A stretch of 64,000 nt of DNA, from NCBI RefSeq assembly GCF_007644035.1, contig NZ_VMTV02000178.1, forward strand, positions 248,001 to 312,000, read 5' to 3'. The translations under genes were made by a program, and so were the position numbers. The notes under the pieces are model-generated. The model worked only from the letters and a program-made list of their open reading frames with translations, did no database searches and was not told the origin of the DNA. The DNA comes from Vogesella mureinivorans. GTDB taxonomy: Bacteria; Pseudomonadota; Gammaproteobacteria; Burkholderiales; Chromobacteriaceae. Shown here piece after piece: positions 1 through 8,099 of the stretch (position 1 is its first letter; every line of letters begins with the position of its first letter).

Positions 1-502
1 CGCGGTACAACATGACTGAACAGTTAGTCGTCGTAATCGATAAATTCTGACAAATATCGGCAATATCCATGTCCATCACCTCGCGCATGGCAAACACCAT
101 GGCGGTGCGTTTGGGCATGGCCTGGGCGCACTGCTGGTACACCTGCCAGAATTGCTTGGCCAGCAGGCCCTCCTCCGGCACGCCCCAGGCGCGCACTGCC
201 TGCTGCCAGGCGCCCTGGCCATCAAACAGGCCGTCCAGGTCGGACAGGTCGGTGTCTTCGCTCAGGTCGGTGGCCACCTCGCGGTGCTGGCGGCGTATGG
301 TATCCACCAGCTTGAAACGCAGGATGGAGATAAGCCAGGTGCGCACGCTGGCCTGGCCGGCAAAGCGCTCGCGCCCTTCCAGTGCGGCCAACAGCGCGTC
401 CTGCACCGCGTCTTCGGCGGCGGCCTGGTCTTGCAGCTGGGCGCGGGCGTAGCGCAGCAGCCAGGGGCGCTCTGCTTCTATCTGTTCGGGGCTGGCGCTC
501 AT
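1..502 (-). CDS. ECF-type RNA polymerase sigma factor (3' end outside window)
   Basis: Partial gene: 167 codons are visible from an ATG at 502 and the frame stays open to the left edge. The N-terminal part (residues about 1-65) reads as sigma region 2, with AAEDAVQDALLAALEG and a Trp/Arg-rich end (VRTWLISILRFKLVDTIRR). The last visible part (about 130-167) reads as region 4, with PKRTAMVFAMREVMDM and a helix-turn-helix-like stretch. This matches small group IV (ECF) sigma factors that direct RNA polymerase to stress or envelope promoters. It begins 8 bp after the radA stop on the same strand. No linked anti-sigma gene is visible because the sequence ends. One copy of the TGCGGCCAAC repeat lies inside (383-392). 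Confidence 0.85.
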   Translation of the reverse strand, partial: MSASPEQIEAERPWLLRYARAQLQDQAAAEDAVQDALLAALEGRERFAGQASVRTWLISILRFKLVDTIRRQHREVATDLSEDTDLSDLDGLFDGQGAWQQAVRAWGVPEEGLLAKQFWQVYQQCAQAMPKRTAMVFAMREVMDMDIADICQNLSITTTNCSVMLYR

Positions 503-510
503 AGGGTTCC

Positions 511-1881
511 TTAGCGACGAATGCAAAAATCGACCGCCTCGGACAGGCGCTCGACCGCAATGACTTCCAGGCCTTCTATGTCCTGACGCGGCTTGTTGGC
601 CGCCGGCACGATGGCGCGCTCGAAGCCCAGCTTGGCGGCTTCTTTCAGGCGCTCCTGGCCACGCGCCACCGGGCGCACCTCGCCAGACAGGCCTACCTCG
701 CCAAACACCACCAGTTTTTCCGGCAGCGGCTTGTTCCGCAGCGACGACACCATGGCCAGAATCACCGCCAGGTCGGCTGCCGGTTCGTTGATTTTTACCC
801 CGCCCACGGCGTTCAGGAACACGTCCTGATCGAAGCAGGCAATGCTGGCGTGGCGGTTCAGCACCGCCATCAGCATGGCCAGGCGGTTTTGTTCCAGCCC
901 TACGCTCAGGCGCTTGGGCTGAAAGCCGTGCGCGTCGTCCACCAGCGCCTGGATTTCCACCAGCAGCGGGCGGCTGCCTTCTTGCGTCACCAGCACGCAG
1001 GAGCCGGACACATCGTCGCGATAGCTGGACAAGAAAATGGCCGACGGGTTGGACACGCCGCGCAGGCCGCGGTCGGTCATGGCAAACACGCCCAGCTCGT
1101 TGGCCGCACCAAAGCGGTTTTTGATGGCGCGGATCATGCGGTAGCTGGAGTGGCTGTCGCCCTCGAAATACAGCACGGTATCCACGATGTGCTCCAGCAC
1201 ACGCGGGCCGGCCAGCGAGCCTTCTTTGGTGACGTGGCCCACCAGGATGATGGTGATGCCGCTTTGCTTGGCGATACGCGTGAGCTGCGCCGCGCACTCG
1301 CGCACCTGCGATACCGAGCCGGGGGCCGAGGTCACCTGGTCGGAATACAGCGTCTGGATGGAGTCGATTACCGCCACTTCAGGCATTTCGGCCAGCAGGG
1401 CCGGGATGATGGCCTCCAGGCGGATTTCGGACAGCAGCCGCACGCGGCTGGCATCCACCGCCAGGCGGCTGGCGCGCAGGGCGATCTGCTGCGGCGATTC
1501 CTCGCCGGACACGTACAGCACCTTGCGGCTGGCCCCGATGGTGGCCAGCGCCTGCAGCAGCAGCGTGGATTTGCCAATGCCGGGGTCGCCGCCCAGCAGG
1601 ATGACGGCCCCTTTTACGATGCCGCCGCCCAGCACTCGGTCCAGCTCTTCGATACCGCACGACTCGCGCGGCACTTCGGCGGCCTGCACCTGCGACAGCT
1701 GCTGCACCGGCTGGGTTTGCGCGGTCCAGCTCTGGAAGCGGGCGTTGGCCGCCACGGCGGGCGGCGCGGCCACGGTTTCGGCCAGGCTGTTCCAGGCACC
1801 GCAGTGCGGGCACTGGCCTTGCCATTTGGGCGAGGTGCCACCGCACTCGCCGCATTGATATTGCGTCTTGAGTTTTGCCAT
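511..1881 (-). CDS. radA: DNA repair protein RadA
   Basis: RadA is a RecA-like ATPase that promotes branch migration of recombination intermediates; in competent bacteria it also helps integrate incoming DNA. The 456-residue protein has the family layout: a C4 zinc finger at about 10-27 (CGECGG..CPHC), Walker A GGDPGIGKST at about 98-106, the RadA-specific KNRFG motif, and a Lon-protease-like C-terminal domain with VFGEVGLSGEVRPV. The frame is open another 20 codons upstream, but the ATG at 1881 begins MAKLKTQYQC, the usual RadA N-terminus. The KNRFG segment continues AAN, which is encoded by a TGCGGCCAAC repeat (1099-1108, complement). Confidence 0.96.
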   Translation of the reverse strand: MAKLKTQYQCGECGGTSPKWQGQCPHCGAWNSLAETVAAPPAVAANARFQSWTAQTQPVQQLSQVQAAEVPRESCGIEELDRVLGGGIVKGAVILLGGDPGIGKSTLLLQALATIGASRKVLYVSGEESPQQIALRASRLAVDASRVRLLSEIRLEAIIPALLAEMPEVAVIDSIQTLYSDQVTSAPGSVSQVRECAAQLTRIAKQSGITIILVGHVTKEGSLAGPRVLEHIVDTVLYFEGDSHSSYRMIRAIKNRFGAANELGVFAMTDRGLRGVSNPSAIFLSSYRDDVSGSCVLVTQEGSRPLLVEIQALVDDAHGFQPKRLSVGLEQNRLAMLMAVLNRHASIACFDQDVFLNAVGGVKINEPAADLAVILAMVSSLRNKPLPEKLVVFGEVGLSGEVRPVARGQERLKEAAKLGFERAIVPAANKPRQDIEGLEVIAVERLSEAVDFCIRR

Positions 1882-1947
1882 GGGGGGATTATGAGCCAGT
1901 ACGGCTGTCAGGTCACGACAGCCAGCACAGCCGCGCAGCAAGGCCGC

Positions 1948-2607
1948 TTAGTGCGAGCCGGCAGGTTTGGCAGGCGCGGGTGCGGGTTTGGCGGCCGGGG
2001 CGGTGCCGTTTTTCTCGGCTTCCAGGTCGTTCAGGATATTCAGCAGGCGGTTGTCGGTAGCGCTGGGGGCGCCCTTGTCGGCGTTTTCAGCCTTCTCGGC
2101 CCCGCGTACGGTAGACAGGATGGAATCAATCAGCGGGTCGTGCTTGGCCAGCTCTTCGGCTTCTTCGTTGGTAATCACGCGCTTGCCTGCCGGTGCGGCC
2201 GGCGCGGCCGCAGCCGCACCGGGGGTAGCCGCACCACCGTGTGCAGCGGGTGCAGCTACAGGCTGATCACTTTTTTTTTGAGCCGGGTCGTCGTGTGCGG
2301 CGCCCTCTGCCGCTGCGGGCGGTGCCGACGCCTCCGCCTCTGGCGGCGGCGGTGTCGGGTCGGGTGGCGGGGTAACCGTTTCCAGCTTGTTCTTGGTCAT
2401 ATACTCGTGCATTTCGCGCCAGCCGGCATACACCTGCGCCTTATCTGCGTCGGGGTTACGGTTGTAACACTCCTCCAGCGAACGGCCGGTCTGGCGGCAG
2501 GACGCACCTATCGCCTTGTTGGACTCGGCAGCCAGCCCGCTGACATTCATGACCCAATTGCAACCGGTGAGCAACACCAGCATGGGCAGTAACAGATAAG
2601 CCCGCAT
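1948..2607 (-). CDS. Predicted lipoprotein, Pro/Ala-rich, unknown function
   Basis: The 219-residue product begins with a short signal peptide ending in the lipobox LLTGC, so Cys16 is the predicted lipidation site. Residues about 30-75 contain two further Cys and a helical stretch. Residues about 80-150 are a Pro/Ala/Glu-rich, probably disordered linker. The C-terminus (about 145-200) looks helical (TNEEAEELAKHDPLIDSIL), then ends in an Ala/Pro/Lys repeat. I do not recognise a family. It starts 9 bp after the SDR gene stop and is followed by radA after 66 bp, so it is probably co-transcribed with them. Confidence 0.8.
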   Translation of the reverse strand: MRAYLLLPMLVLLTGCNWVMNVSGLAAESNKAIGASCRQTGRSLEECYNRNPDADKAQVYAGWREMHEYMTKNKLETVTPPPDPTPPPPEAEASAPPAAAEGAAHDDPAQKKSDQPVAAPAAHGGAATPGAAAAAPAAPAGKRVITNEEAEELAKHDPLIDSILSTVRGAEKAENADKGAPSATDNRLLNILNDLEAEKNGTAPAAKPAPAPAKPAGSH

Positions 2608-2616
2608 TCAGTATCC

Positions 2617-3369
2617 TTATGCAATAGTGCGCAAATCCAGCACCGTGGTTTCACCACTGCGGCCACGGCTGGCGCTACCCAGCCAGTACAGCATGTGCGG
2701 CATCAGGTCGGCCAGGTTGCCGCGCTCGCTCTTGGCTTCACCCGGGTGGGTGCGCGTGCGCTGCGGCGAGTTGACCGGGCCGGGCACCAGCAGGTTTACC
2801 CGCAGGTTCGGGTACGCATCCCACTCGGACGCGGCCACCTGCATCAGGTAGCCCACACCGGCCTTGGACGCGCCAAATGCGCCCCAGAACGGCCCCGCCT
2901 GCTGGCCGTGGGTTTCACCGACAAATACCACACTGGCGTCGGCGGCGGCAGTAAGCAGCGGCATGCAGGCACGGGTCAGCGCAAACGGTGCGACCGTGTT
3001 GATGCGGTACTGGTTCATCCATTCGTCGATACGCTGGTCTACCAGCGGCGACAGCGCGTAAAAATGCGCGGCACAGTGCACGATGCCATCCAGGCGGCCT
3101 ACCGCGTGCTTGATCTGGTAGGCCATGGTGTTGAAGTCGTCATCGCTGGCCTTGAGCAAATCCAGCGGGATGGCTACCGGCTCGGGGCCGCCTGCCGCCA
3201 CGATGTCGTCGTATACCTTTTCCAGGCCTTTCACACTGCGCGCCAGCAGTACCACGGTGGCACCGTGGGCGGCGGCGGCCAGCGCCGTTTCGCGGCCTAT
3301 GCCCTGGGTAGCACCGGTGACCAGCACCACACGGCCGGCCAGATAATCTTTTTCAAACGTTTGCGTCAT
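2617..3369 (-). CDS. YciK-like short-chain dehydrogenase with altered catalytic residues
   Basis: This 250-residue Rossmann protein has the SDR cofactor motif TGATQGIGRE near residue 16 and overall resembles the YciK group (LDLL, GRLDGIVHCAAH, LRVNLLVPGPVNSP). The catalytic motif normally YxxxK reads FGASK (codon TTT at the Tyr position). The Ser-containing strand usually VFTSSS reads VFVGETHG. Both proton-relay residues therefore appear lost, while the Lys remains. The start ATG at 3369 overlaps the end of hpnE by 17 bp; a longer frame to 3456 would overlap far more and was not chosen. It may bind NAD(P) without normal oxidoreductase activity. Confidence 0.85.
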   Translation of the reverse strand: MTQTFEKDYLAGRVVLVTGATQGIGRETALAAAAHGATVVLLARSVKGLEKVYDDIVAAGGPEPVAIPLDLLKASDDDFNTMAYQIKHAVGRLDGIVHCAAHFYALSPLVDQRIDEWMNQYRINTVAPFALTRACMPLLTAAADASVVFVGETHGQQAGPFWGAFGASKAGVGYLMQVAASEWDAYPNLRVNLLVPGPVNSPQRTRTHPGEAKSERGNLADLMPHMLYWLGSASRGRSGETTVLDLRTIA

Positions 3370-4645
3370 TCTTTTTAGTCCAGTCCTGCATGAGGGTTCG
3401 GGCGGCCGTGACGCCACTGCGCACAGCCCCTTCCAGTGTGGCCGGGTAGTCGGCACACAGCCAGTCGCCCGCGAGATAGGCGGATTCTACGCCAAGTCGC
3501 ACCGCCGGGCGCGCCAGGCTCACGTTGGCCGCAAAGGTGGCGCGCTGCTCGGTGATCTGCCAGCTGGCTTGCAACGGCGGCAAATCCGGCACATGGCGCT
3601 GCATTTCACCCAGCACCGCGGCCAGCAGCGCGTCGCGCCCCAGCGTGGCGTGCGGGCCGTCGGCACTGATTACCACCGATACCAGCCCCGGCTCGCCGCT
3701 TAATGCCTGGCGGTCGAACCACCACTGGCCCACGCCTCTGGCCTGGCCGGTCATCACGGCGGGCAGCCGCACCCTGCCCTCAAACTGCAGGTACAGGGTA
3801 GTTATCGGCTGGTATTGCCACGCCTTGAGCAGCGCGGTCAGCGGCGCATGATCCAGCAAGGCGGCGGCGTGGTACGGCGCGACCGCCACCACCACCGCGT
3901 CAAAAAACTCGCCGTCCACGCGCCAGCCACCGTTGTCGGGCTGCAGCGCGGCCACACGCTGCCCCAGCCGGGTAGCCACGCCTTGTGCGGCCAACCATTG
4001 CAGCGCGGGGTCGACAAACAGCGTAGAGAGATCCACACGCGGCAGCAGCAGCTGGCTGTCACGCGCCGAGGGGGCACCCAGGCTATCGCGCAGCACATTG
4101 GCCAGCAGCTGCATGGAAGCCTGCGCCGGGGGCGTGTTGAGCGTGGCCAGAATCAGCGGCTGCCAGAAGCGCTGCAGCAGCGCCTCGCTCTGGCCGTGCG
4201 CGGCCAACCATGCCTGCGCCGGCGCATCTTGCCCGATTTGCCAGCGCTGCCACCTGAGCCAGGTCAACAGCCGTGCCAGCGCCAGCTTGTCGCGCCAGCG
4301 CAAGCCACGGGCGGTAGCCAGGCCCGCCAGCAGGTGCAGCGGCGCCGGCCAGGCCGGGCAGCGCATGGCCATGCCGTCTACCTGCTGCCAGGCCAGCGGC
4401 TGTGCGGCCAACTGTGCGTCCACGGCCACACCCACAGTGCGCATCAGCCGCAAGCATTCGCGGTAGGCGCCAATCAGGATGTGCTGGCCGTTATCCAGTG
4501 CCATGCCGCCCAGCGGCACGCGCCGTGCACGCCCGCCAGCGGCTTTGCCGGCCTCGTACAGCACCACGCGGGCAGCGGGCGCCAGCTCGATGGCGGCAGC
4601 CAGCCCGGCCCAGCCGGCACCGATAATGGCAACGCGTGGGGTCAA
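3353..4645 (-). CDS. hpnE: Squalene-associated FAD-dependent desaturase HpnE
   Basis: HpnE converts hydroxysqualene to squalene in the three-enzyme bacterial route HpnC-HpnD-HpnE. The protein opens with a dinucleotide-binding motif (VAIIGAGWAGLAAA) and closes with a typical flavin amine-oxidase C-terminus (AYLAGDWLCADYPATLEGA). No ATG is available at the 5' end. A TTG at 4645 overlaps the hpnD stop (TTGA) and gives MTPRVAIIGAG, the family's normal N-terminus (430 residues). A GTG at 4684 would add 13 residues and is the alternative. It lies directly downstream of hpnD and upstream of the SDR gene. The tail KKNDANV overlaps that gene's start. Confidence 0.92.
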   Translation of the reverse strand: MTPRVAIIGAGWAGLAAAIELAPAARVVLYEAGKAAGGRARRVPLGGMALDNGQHILIGAYRECLRLMRTVGVAVDAQLAAQPLAWQQVDGMAMRCPAWPAPLHLLAGLATARGLRWRDKLALARLLTWLRWQRWQIGQDAPAQAWLAAHGQSEALLQRFWQPLILATLNTPPAQASMQLLANVLRDSLGAPSARDSQLLLPRVDLSTLFVDPALQWLAAQGVATRLGQRVAALQPDNGGWRVDGEFFDAVVVAVAPYHAAALLDHAPLTALLKAWQYQPITTLYLQFEGRVRLPAVMTGQARGVGQWWFDRQALSGEPGLVSVVISADGPHATLGRDALLAAVLGEMQRHVPDLPPLQASWQITEQRATFAANVSLARPAVRLGVESAYLAGDWLCADYPATLEGAVRSGVTAARTLMQDWTKKNDANV

Positions 4646-5487
4646 GGCTTGTAGCCGAAGGTGGCGGTTTTCCACGCCAGCCACAGCTTGCGGCCGGGCG
4701 AGAGCGACAGGCGCTGGTTCAGCACCTTGCGCGGGCCGTCCAGCTCGATTTCGTCCAGCGTGGCGCGGTAGATGGCCGCCATCACCAGGCCGATGCGTTG
4801 TGCTTTGCGGTCGGCCGCCGGCAGCAGCTGCCAGGCTTTCTGGTAGCTTTCGCGCGCGCGCTGGATCTGGAAGCGCATCAGCGCGTCAAACTCTGGCGAT
4901 TCTTTGTACGCCATGATGTCGGCTGCCGGCACGCCAAAGCGCTGCAGGTCTTCCACCGGCAGGTACAGGCGGCCACGGCGCGCGTCTTCGCCTACATCGC
5001 GGATGATATTGGTCAGCTGGAACGCCAGCCCCAGCTCGTGCGCGTATTTCAGCGTGGCGCGGTCGGTGTAGCCGAAAATCTGCGCCGACAGCTGCCCCAC
5101 GACGCCGGCCACGCGGTGGCAGTACAGCTGCAGGTCGCTATAGCGGCTGTAGCGCGGCACGTCCAGGTCCATCTGCATGCCGTCGATGATCTCGGCCAGC
5201 CAGGCTTGCGGCAGGTCGAACGCTGCCACATGCGGCTTCAGCGCCTGCATCACCGGGTGCGTGGGCGTGCCCTCGTACAGCGCCGCCAGCTCGGTGCGCC
5301 ACCACGCCAGCGTGGTACGCGCCACGTTGTCGTCGTGAATCTCGTCTACCACGTCGTCCACCTCGCGGCAAAACGCGTACAGCGCCACCATGGCGTCGCG
5401 CTTGTCGGCCGGCAGGTAGCGAAAGCTGCTATAGAAGCTGGAGCCGCTCTTGGCGGCTTTGTCTTCGCAATATTGTTGGGGGGTCAC
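4642..5487 (-). CDS. hpnD: Presqualene diphosphate synthase HpnD
   Basis: HpnD joins two farnesyl diphosphates into presqualene diphosphate. The 281-residue trans-prenyltransferase-type protein has both Asp-rich motifs of the squalene/phytoene synthase family: FCREVDDVVDE near residue 50 and NIIRDVGEDARRGRLYLP near residue 165. The GTG start at 5487 has a strong AGGAGG ribosome-binding site five bases upstream and overlaps the hpnC stop as GTGA, so translation is probably coupled. Its farnesyl diphosphate would come from IspA, encoded about 14 kb away in this window. Confidence 0.95.
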   Translation of the reverse strand: MTPQQYCEDKAAKSGSSFYSSFRYLPADKRDAMVALYAFCREVDDVVDEIHDDNVARTTLAWWRTELAALYEGTPTHPVMQALKPHVAAFDLPQAWLAEIIDGMQMDLDVPRYSRYSDLQLYCHRVAGVVGQLSAQIFGYTDRATLKYAHELGLAFQLTNIIRDVGEDARRGRLYLPVEDLQRFGVPAADIMAYKESPEFDALMRFQIQRARESYQKAWQLLPAADRKAQRIGLVMAAIYRATLDEIELDGPRKVLNQRLSLSPGRKLWLAWKTATFGYKP

Positions 5488-6320
5488 GCCCGCCTCCTCT
5501 TTTTGCTGTACGGCGCGCTAAACGCCTTCCAGATAATGTACAGCCAGTCTTTCCACACCAGCACCGGGCGCTGTGTCAGCACATCGCCACGGGCGTCGTG
5601 AATCTTTTTCAGTATGCGCTCGCCACCCAGCACAATCATGCGCAGCTCCAGCCCCAGGCGGCCTTGCAGCTTCAGCGCCAGCGGCGAGCCGGCTTCCAGC
5701 ATGGCCAGCGCACGTTTTACTTCTTTATCCATCAGCATGGGCCACACGCCGCCGGCATCACGCGCAGCGATCTGTGCCTCGCTGATGCGAAAACGCGCCA
5801 GGTCTTCCTGCGGGATATACACGCGGCCTTTGTCCCAATCCACTGCCACATCCTGCCAGAAGTTGATCAGCTGCAGCGCGGTGCAAATGCCGTCCGACAT
5901 GGCCACGCTGCGCGGGTCGTGCTCGCCGTACAGGTGCAGCATCAGCCGCCCCACCGGGTTGGCCGAACGGCGGCAGTAGTCCACCAGCTCGGCAAAGTTC
6001 TGGTAGCGCGTTTTTTCCACGTCCTGGCTAAACGCCGACAGCAAATCGTAAAACGGTGCCAGCGGCAGCTTGTATTCGGCTATCACCACCGCCAGGCGCT
6101 GCATCAGCGCCGTCTGCGGTGCCTGCCCGGCCTCGATACGGCCCAGCTCGTCGCGCAGCGCCTGCAGTGCGGCCAACCTTTCTGCCGGCTGCGCATCGCC
6201 CTCGTCGGCCAGGTCGTCAGCGTAGCGGGCAAAGTGGTAGATGGCGTGCACCGCCCGGCGCATGCGCCGTGGCAGCAGGATGGAACCCACCGGAAAGTTT
6301 TCGTAATGCCCTACCGACAT
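5484..6320 (-). CDS. hpnC: Hydroxysqualene synthase HpnC
   Basis: HpnC converts presqualene diphosphate to hydroxysqualene. The 278-residue protein carries the squalene/phytoene synthase motifs FARYADDLADEGD (about residue 37) and INFWQDVAVDWDKGRVYIP (about residue 160). The ATG at 6320 is preferred because an AGGTG lies seven bases upstream; a GTG at 6329 in the same frame is possible. This is the first gene of the hpnCDE group. About 95 bp separate it from the divergent tRNA promoter. Squalene made here normally feeds a squalene-hopene cyclase for hopanoids, but that gene is not in the window. Confidence 0.94.
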   Translation of the reverse strand: MSVGHYENFPVGSILLPRRMRRAVHAIYHFARYADDLADEGDAQPAERLAALQALRDELGRIEAGQAPQTALMQRLAVVIAEYKLPLAPFYDLLSAFSQDVEKTRYQNFAELVDYCRRSANPVGRLMLHLYGEHDPRSVAMSDGICTALQLINFWQDVAVDWDKGRVYIPQEDLARFRISEAQIAARDAGGVWPMLMDKEVKRALAMLEAGSPLALKLQGRLGLELRMIVLGGERILKKIHDARGDVLTQRPVLVWKDWLYIIWKAFSAPYSKKRRRA

Positions 6321-6416
6321 GGCACGCACCTGGCAGAATCAAAGCGCGCATTATAAAGGCAAGTAGGCAGCAAACCGCAGCACCGGCCATTTAACGAAAA
6401 AAATGCAGCACAGCGC

Positions 6417-6445
6417 TTGACACGCCCAAAACGGGCGTCTATTAT
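6417..6445 (+). promoter_or_regulatory. Sigma70 promoter of the tRNA-Ala/tRNA-Glu unit
   Basis: A perfect TTGACA (6417-6422) and TATTAT (6440-6445) are separated by 17 bp, about 45 bp before tRNA-Ala. The spacer itself is an inverted repeat (ACGCCC..GGGCGT). A GC-rich discriminator (GCGCCCC) follows the -10 box, as expected for a stringently controlled stable-RNA promoter. Confidence 0.85.
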
Positions 6446-6489
6446 GCGCCCCACGTTGTGACCAACACACAACGCGGTAACGCCTCAGT

Positions 6490-6565
<76 letters not shown>

Positions 6566-6607
6566 CAAACAGAAAAAAATCTGCCGCATGGCGGGTTTGA
6601 TGGATAA

Positions 6608-6683
6608 GTCCCCATCGTCTAGAGGCCTAGGACATCGCCCTTTCACGGCGGTAACCGGGGTTCGAATCCCCGTGGGGACGCCA
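6608..6683 (+). tRNA. tRNA-Glu (anticodon TTC)
   Basis: The 76-nt cloverleaf has acceptor GTCCCCA paired with TGGGGAC, anticodon loop CTTTCAC (TTC, glutamate GAA/GAG), T-loop TTCGAAT and an encoded CCA. A 101-bp segment from 6619 through the terminator recurs 1120 bp downstream as a damaged copy. Confidence 0.97.
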
Positions 6684-6690
6684 AGACAAA

Positions 6691-6718
6691 AGCCCGTTGC
6701 GCAAGCAGCGGGCTTTTT
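6691..6718 (+). terminator. Intrinsic terminator of the tRNA unit
   Basis: AGCCCGTTGC and GCAGCGGGCT form a 10-bp stem with one G-T pair and a GCAA loop, followed by TTTTT. The same terminator is duplicated at 7811-7838. Confidence 0.9.
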
Positions 6719-6770
6719 GCATGGTGCACCACACCGCCCCTCCTGGGCAAAACCCGCCTCACCCGCCCCG

Positions 6771-7523
6771 TTACCAGCCACGCGGGCAATTCACCCCTTT
6801 TAGCAGGCGCGCATGCTCGCCACTCGCTTTGAGCCGCTGCAAACCCCGGTTGAAATCCGCCAGCAAGGCCGCGCTACCCGGCAACACCCGTGGCAATAGC
6901 AAGTGGGTAGTGAACTGATCGGTCAGCAAGCGCGGGTGAACATGCAGCTTCTCCGCCTGCGCCATCGTAAAGTGCCTGGCCAGCAAATAGCACGCCACAT
7001 TGCGCTCTATCGGCACCACATCCACCCGCCGCGCCAGCAGCTTGCGCAAGGCCAGCGCGTCATCCGGCGTGGCATCCCCCTGCAGCCGCCCCTGGTGCAG
7101 CAGCTGCCATAGCTCGGGGGTGTAGGTGTAATTGGCAATCGTCGCCAGGCGGTAAGGCTGCAGGTCTGGCAGCACCTTCCAGTCAAAGCGCATGTCACGA
7201 CGGTGAACAAACACCCACTGCTCGACCAGCACGGTATCACTACTCAGAAAGCGGGCATTACGCTCGGCGTTGTACCCCCAGTACGCCGAGGCATCCCAGC
7301 GGCCGCTGGCGGTTTCCTCCAGCGCCCGCGTCCAGGGCATGAAATGGTATTCCACCGAATGGCCCGCCAGCGCAAAGGCACGGCGCACAATCTGCAACGC
7401 CACCCCTTGGTCCGGTCGCTCCTGCGTGGCGTAGGGTGGCAGCTCGCCGGTAGCAATACGCAAGGCCAGGCCGTGCGCGCACGGCAATAGCAGCAGCAAG
7501 CATAAAAGCACCGGTTTGAACAT
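6771..7523 (-). CDS. Periplasmic solute-binding protein (SBP family 3-like)
   Basis: The 250-residue product starts with a signal peptide (MFKPVLLCLLLLLPCAHG) and continues like extracellular solute-binding family 3 domains: LRIATGELPPYAT at the mature N-terminus, then VALQIVRRAFALAGHSVEYHFMPW and ALEETASGRWDASAYW. Proteins of this type bind amino acids or small metabolites, or act as periplasmic sensory domains. The ATG at 7523 is chosen because it begins the signal peptide. There is no transporter gene beside it. The gene is enclosed by the direct repeat of the tRNA-Glu 3' region, so it may lie on a small duplicated or inserted segment. Confidence 0.85.
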   Translation of the reverse strand: MFKPVLLCLLLLLPCAHGLALRIATGELPPYATQERPDQGVALQIVRRAFALAGHSVEYHFMPWTRALEETASGRWDASAYWGYNAERNARFLSSDTVLVEQWVFVHRRDMRFDWKVLPDLQPYRLATIANYTYTPELWQLLHQGRLQGDATPDDALALRKLLARRVDVVPIERNVACYLLARHFTMAQAEKLHVHPRLLTDQFTTHLLLPRVLPGSAALLADFNRGLQRLKASGEHARLLKGVNCPRGW

Positions 7524-7626
7524 GGCGTATCCCGAATGGCATCCAGCGCCATCATATCGAAATTTTGCACAGGTCATCACGCCAGCGGGCTGAATACCAC
7601 GAAAAATACGCAGCGGGCGGGGTAGC

Positions 7627-7663
7627 GGCTGGCCGCAACAGCGTGACCGAATGCGGCCAACCT
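7627..7663. repeat. Imperfect inverted pair of the 10-bp repeat
   Basis: The left arm GGCTGGCCGCA carries one change from the repeat; the right arm TGCGGCCAACC is exact. The spacer ACAGCGTGACCGAA resembles the spacer of the hairpins in the 9-11 kb array, so this is probably a decayed member of that family. Confidence 0.6.
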
Positions 7664-7738
7664 TTCATGGGGATGGGGTGCGTAGCGGGGCTAAGGCGCT
7701 GGCGCGACAGAAGATCGCATTCGAAACAATACTGCGCG

Positions 7739-7839
7739 CTAGAGGCCCAGGACATCGCCCTTTCACGGCGGTAACCGGGGTGCGAATCCCCGTGGAGGCG
7801 CCAAGACAAAAGCCCGTTGCGCAAGCAGCGGGCTTTTTG
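7739..7839 (+). pseudogene. Damaged partial copy of tRNA-Glu with its terminator
   Basis: This segment matches 6619-6719 at exactly 1120 bp offset with only about four differences. It lacks the 5' acceptor strand (GTCCCCATCGT). The T-loop changed from TTCGAAT to TGCGAAT, and the 3' acceptor changed from GTGGGGAC to GTGGAGGC. It cannot fold as a functional tRNA. Together with the intact gene it frames the solute-binding protein gene. The rest of 7524-8099 shows no gene that I can support. Confidence 0.85.
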
Positions 7840-8099
7840 TTTGTTAGCCACAGCCAGGCATTCACCCAGCAGCACCCGCCTCACACCCACCTGCCTTACT
7901 CCACCCAGGCCTCGCACACCGGCTCCCGTCATTCACACCACACCAATCCGGCGGATACCTACCCGCAGCCACATAACGATGGAAAGACGACATGCATTGC
8001 CCAGCAACTTGTGAGTTCACACTCTCGCCGGGCTAGTATAGTGAGAATCCCGAAGGGCGGCCGGCTGCGGGTCCAGCCGTTTTAATGAAGGAATTGGTC

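Noticed and set aside
850-2592. 580-codon open frame opposite radA and the lipoprotein gene
   Set aside because: Spans two real genes and the gap between them; no recognisable fold.
7552-7932. 126-codon open frame over the tRNA-Glu remnant
   Set aside because: It reads through a damaged tRNA and a terminator; the same peptide string arises from the intact tRNA on the minus strand.
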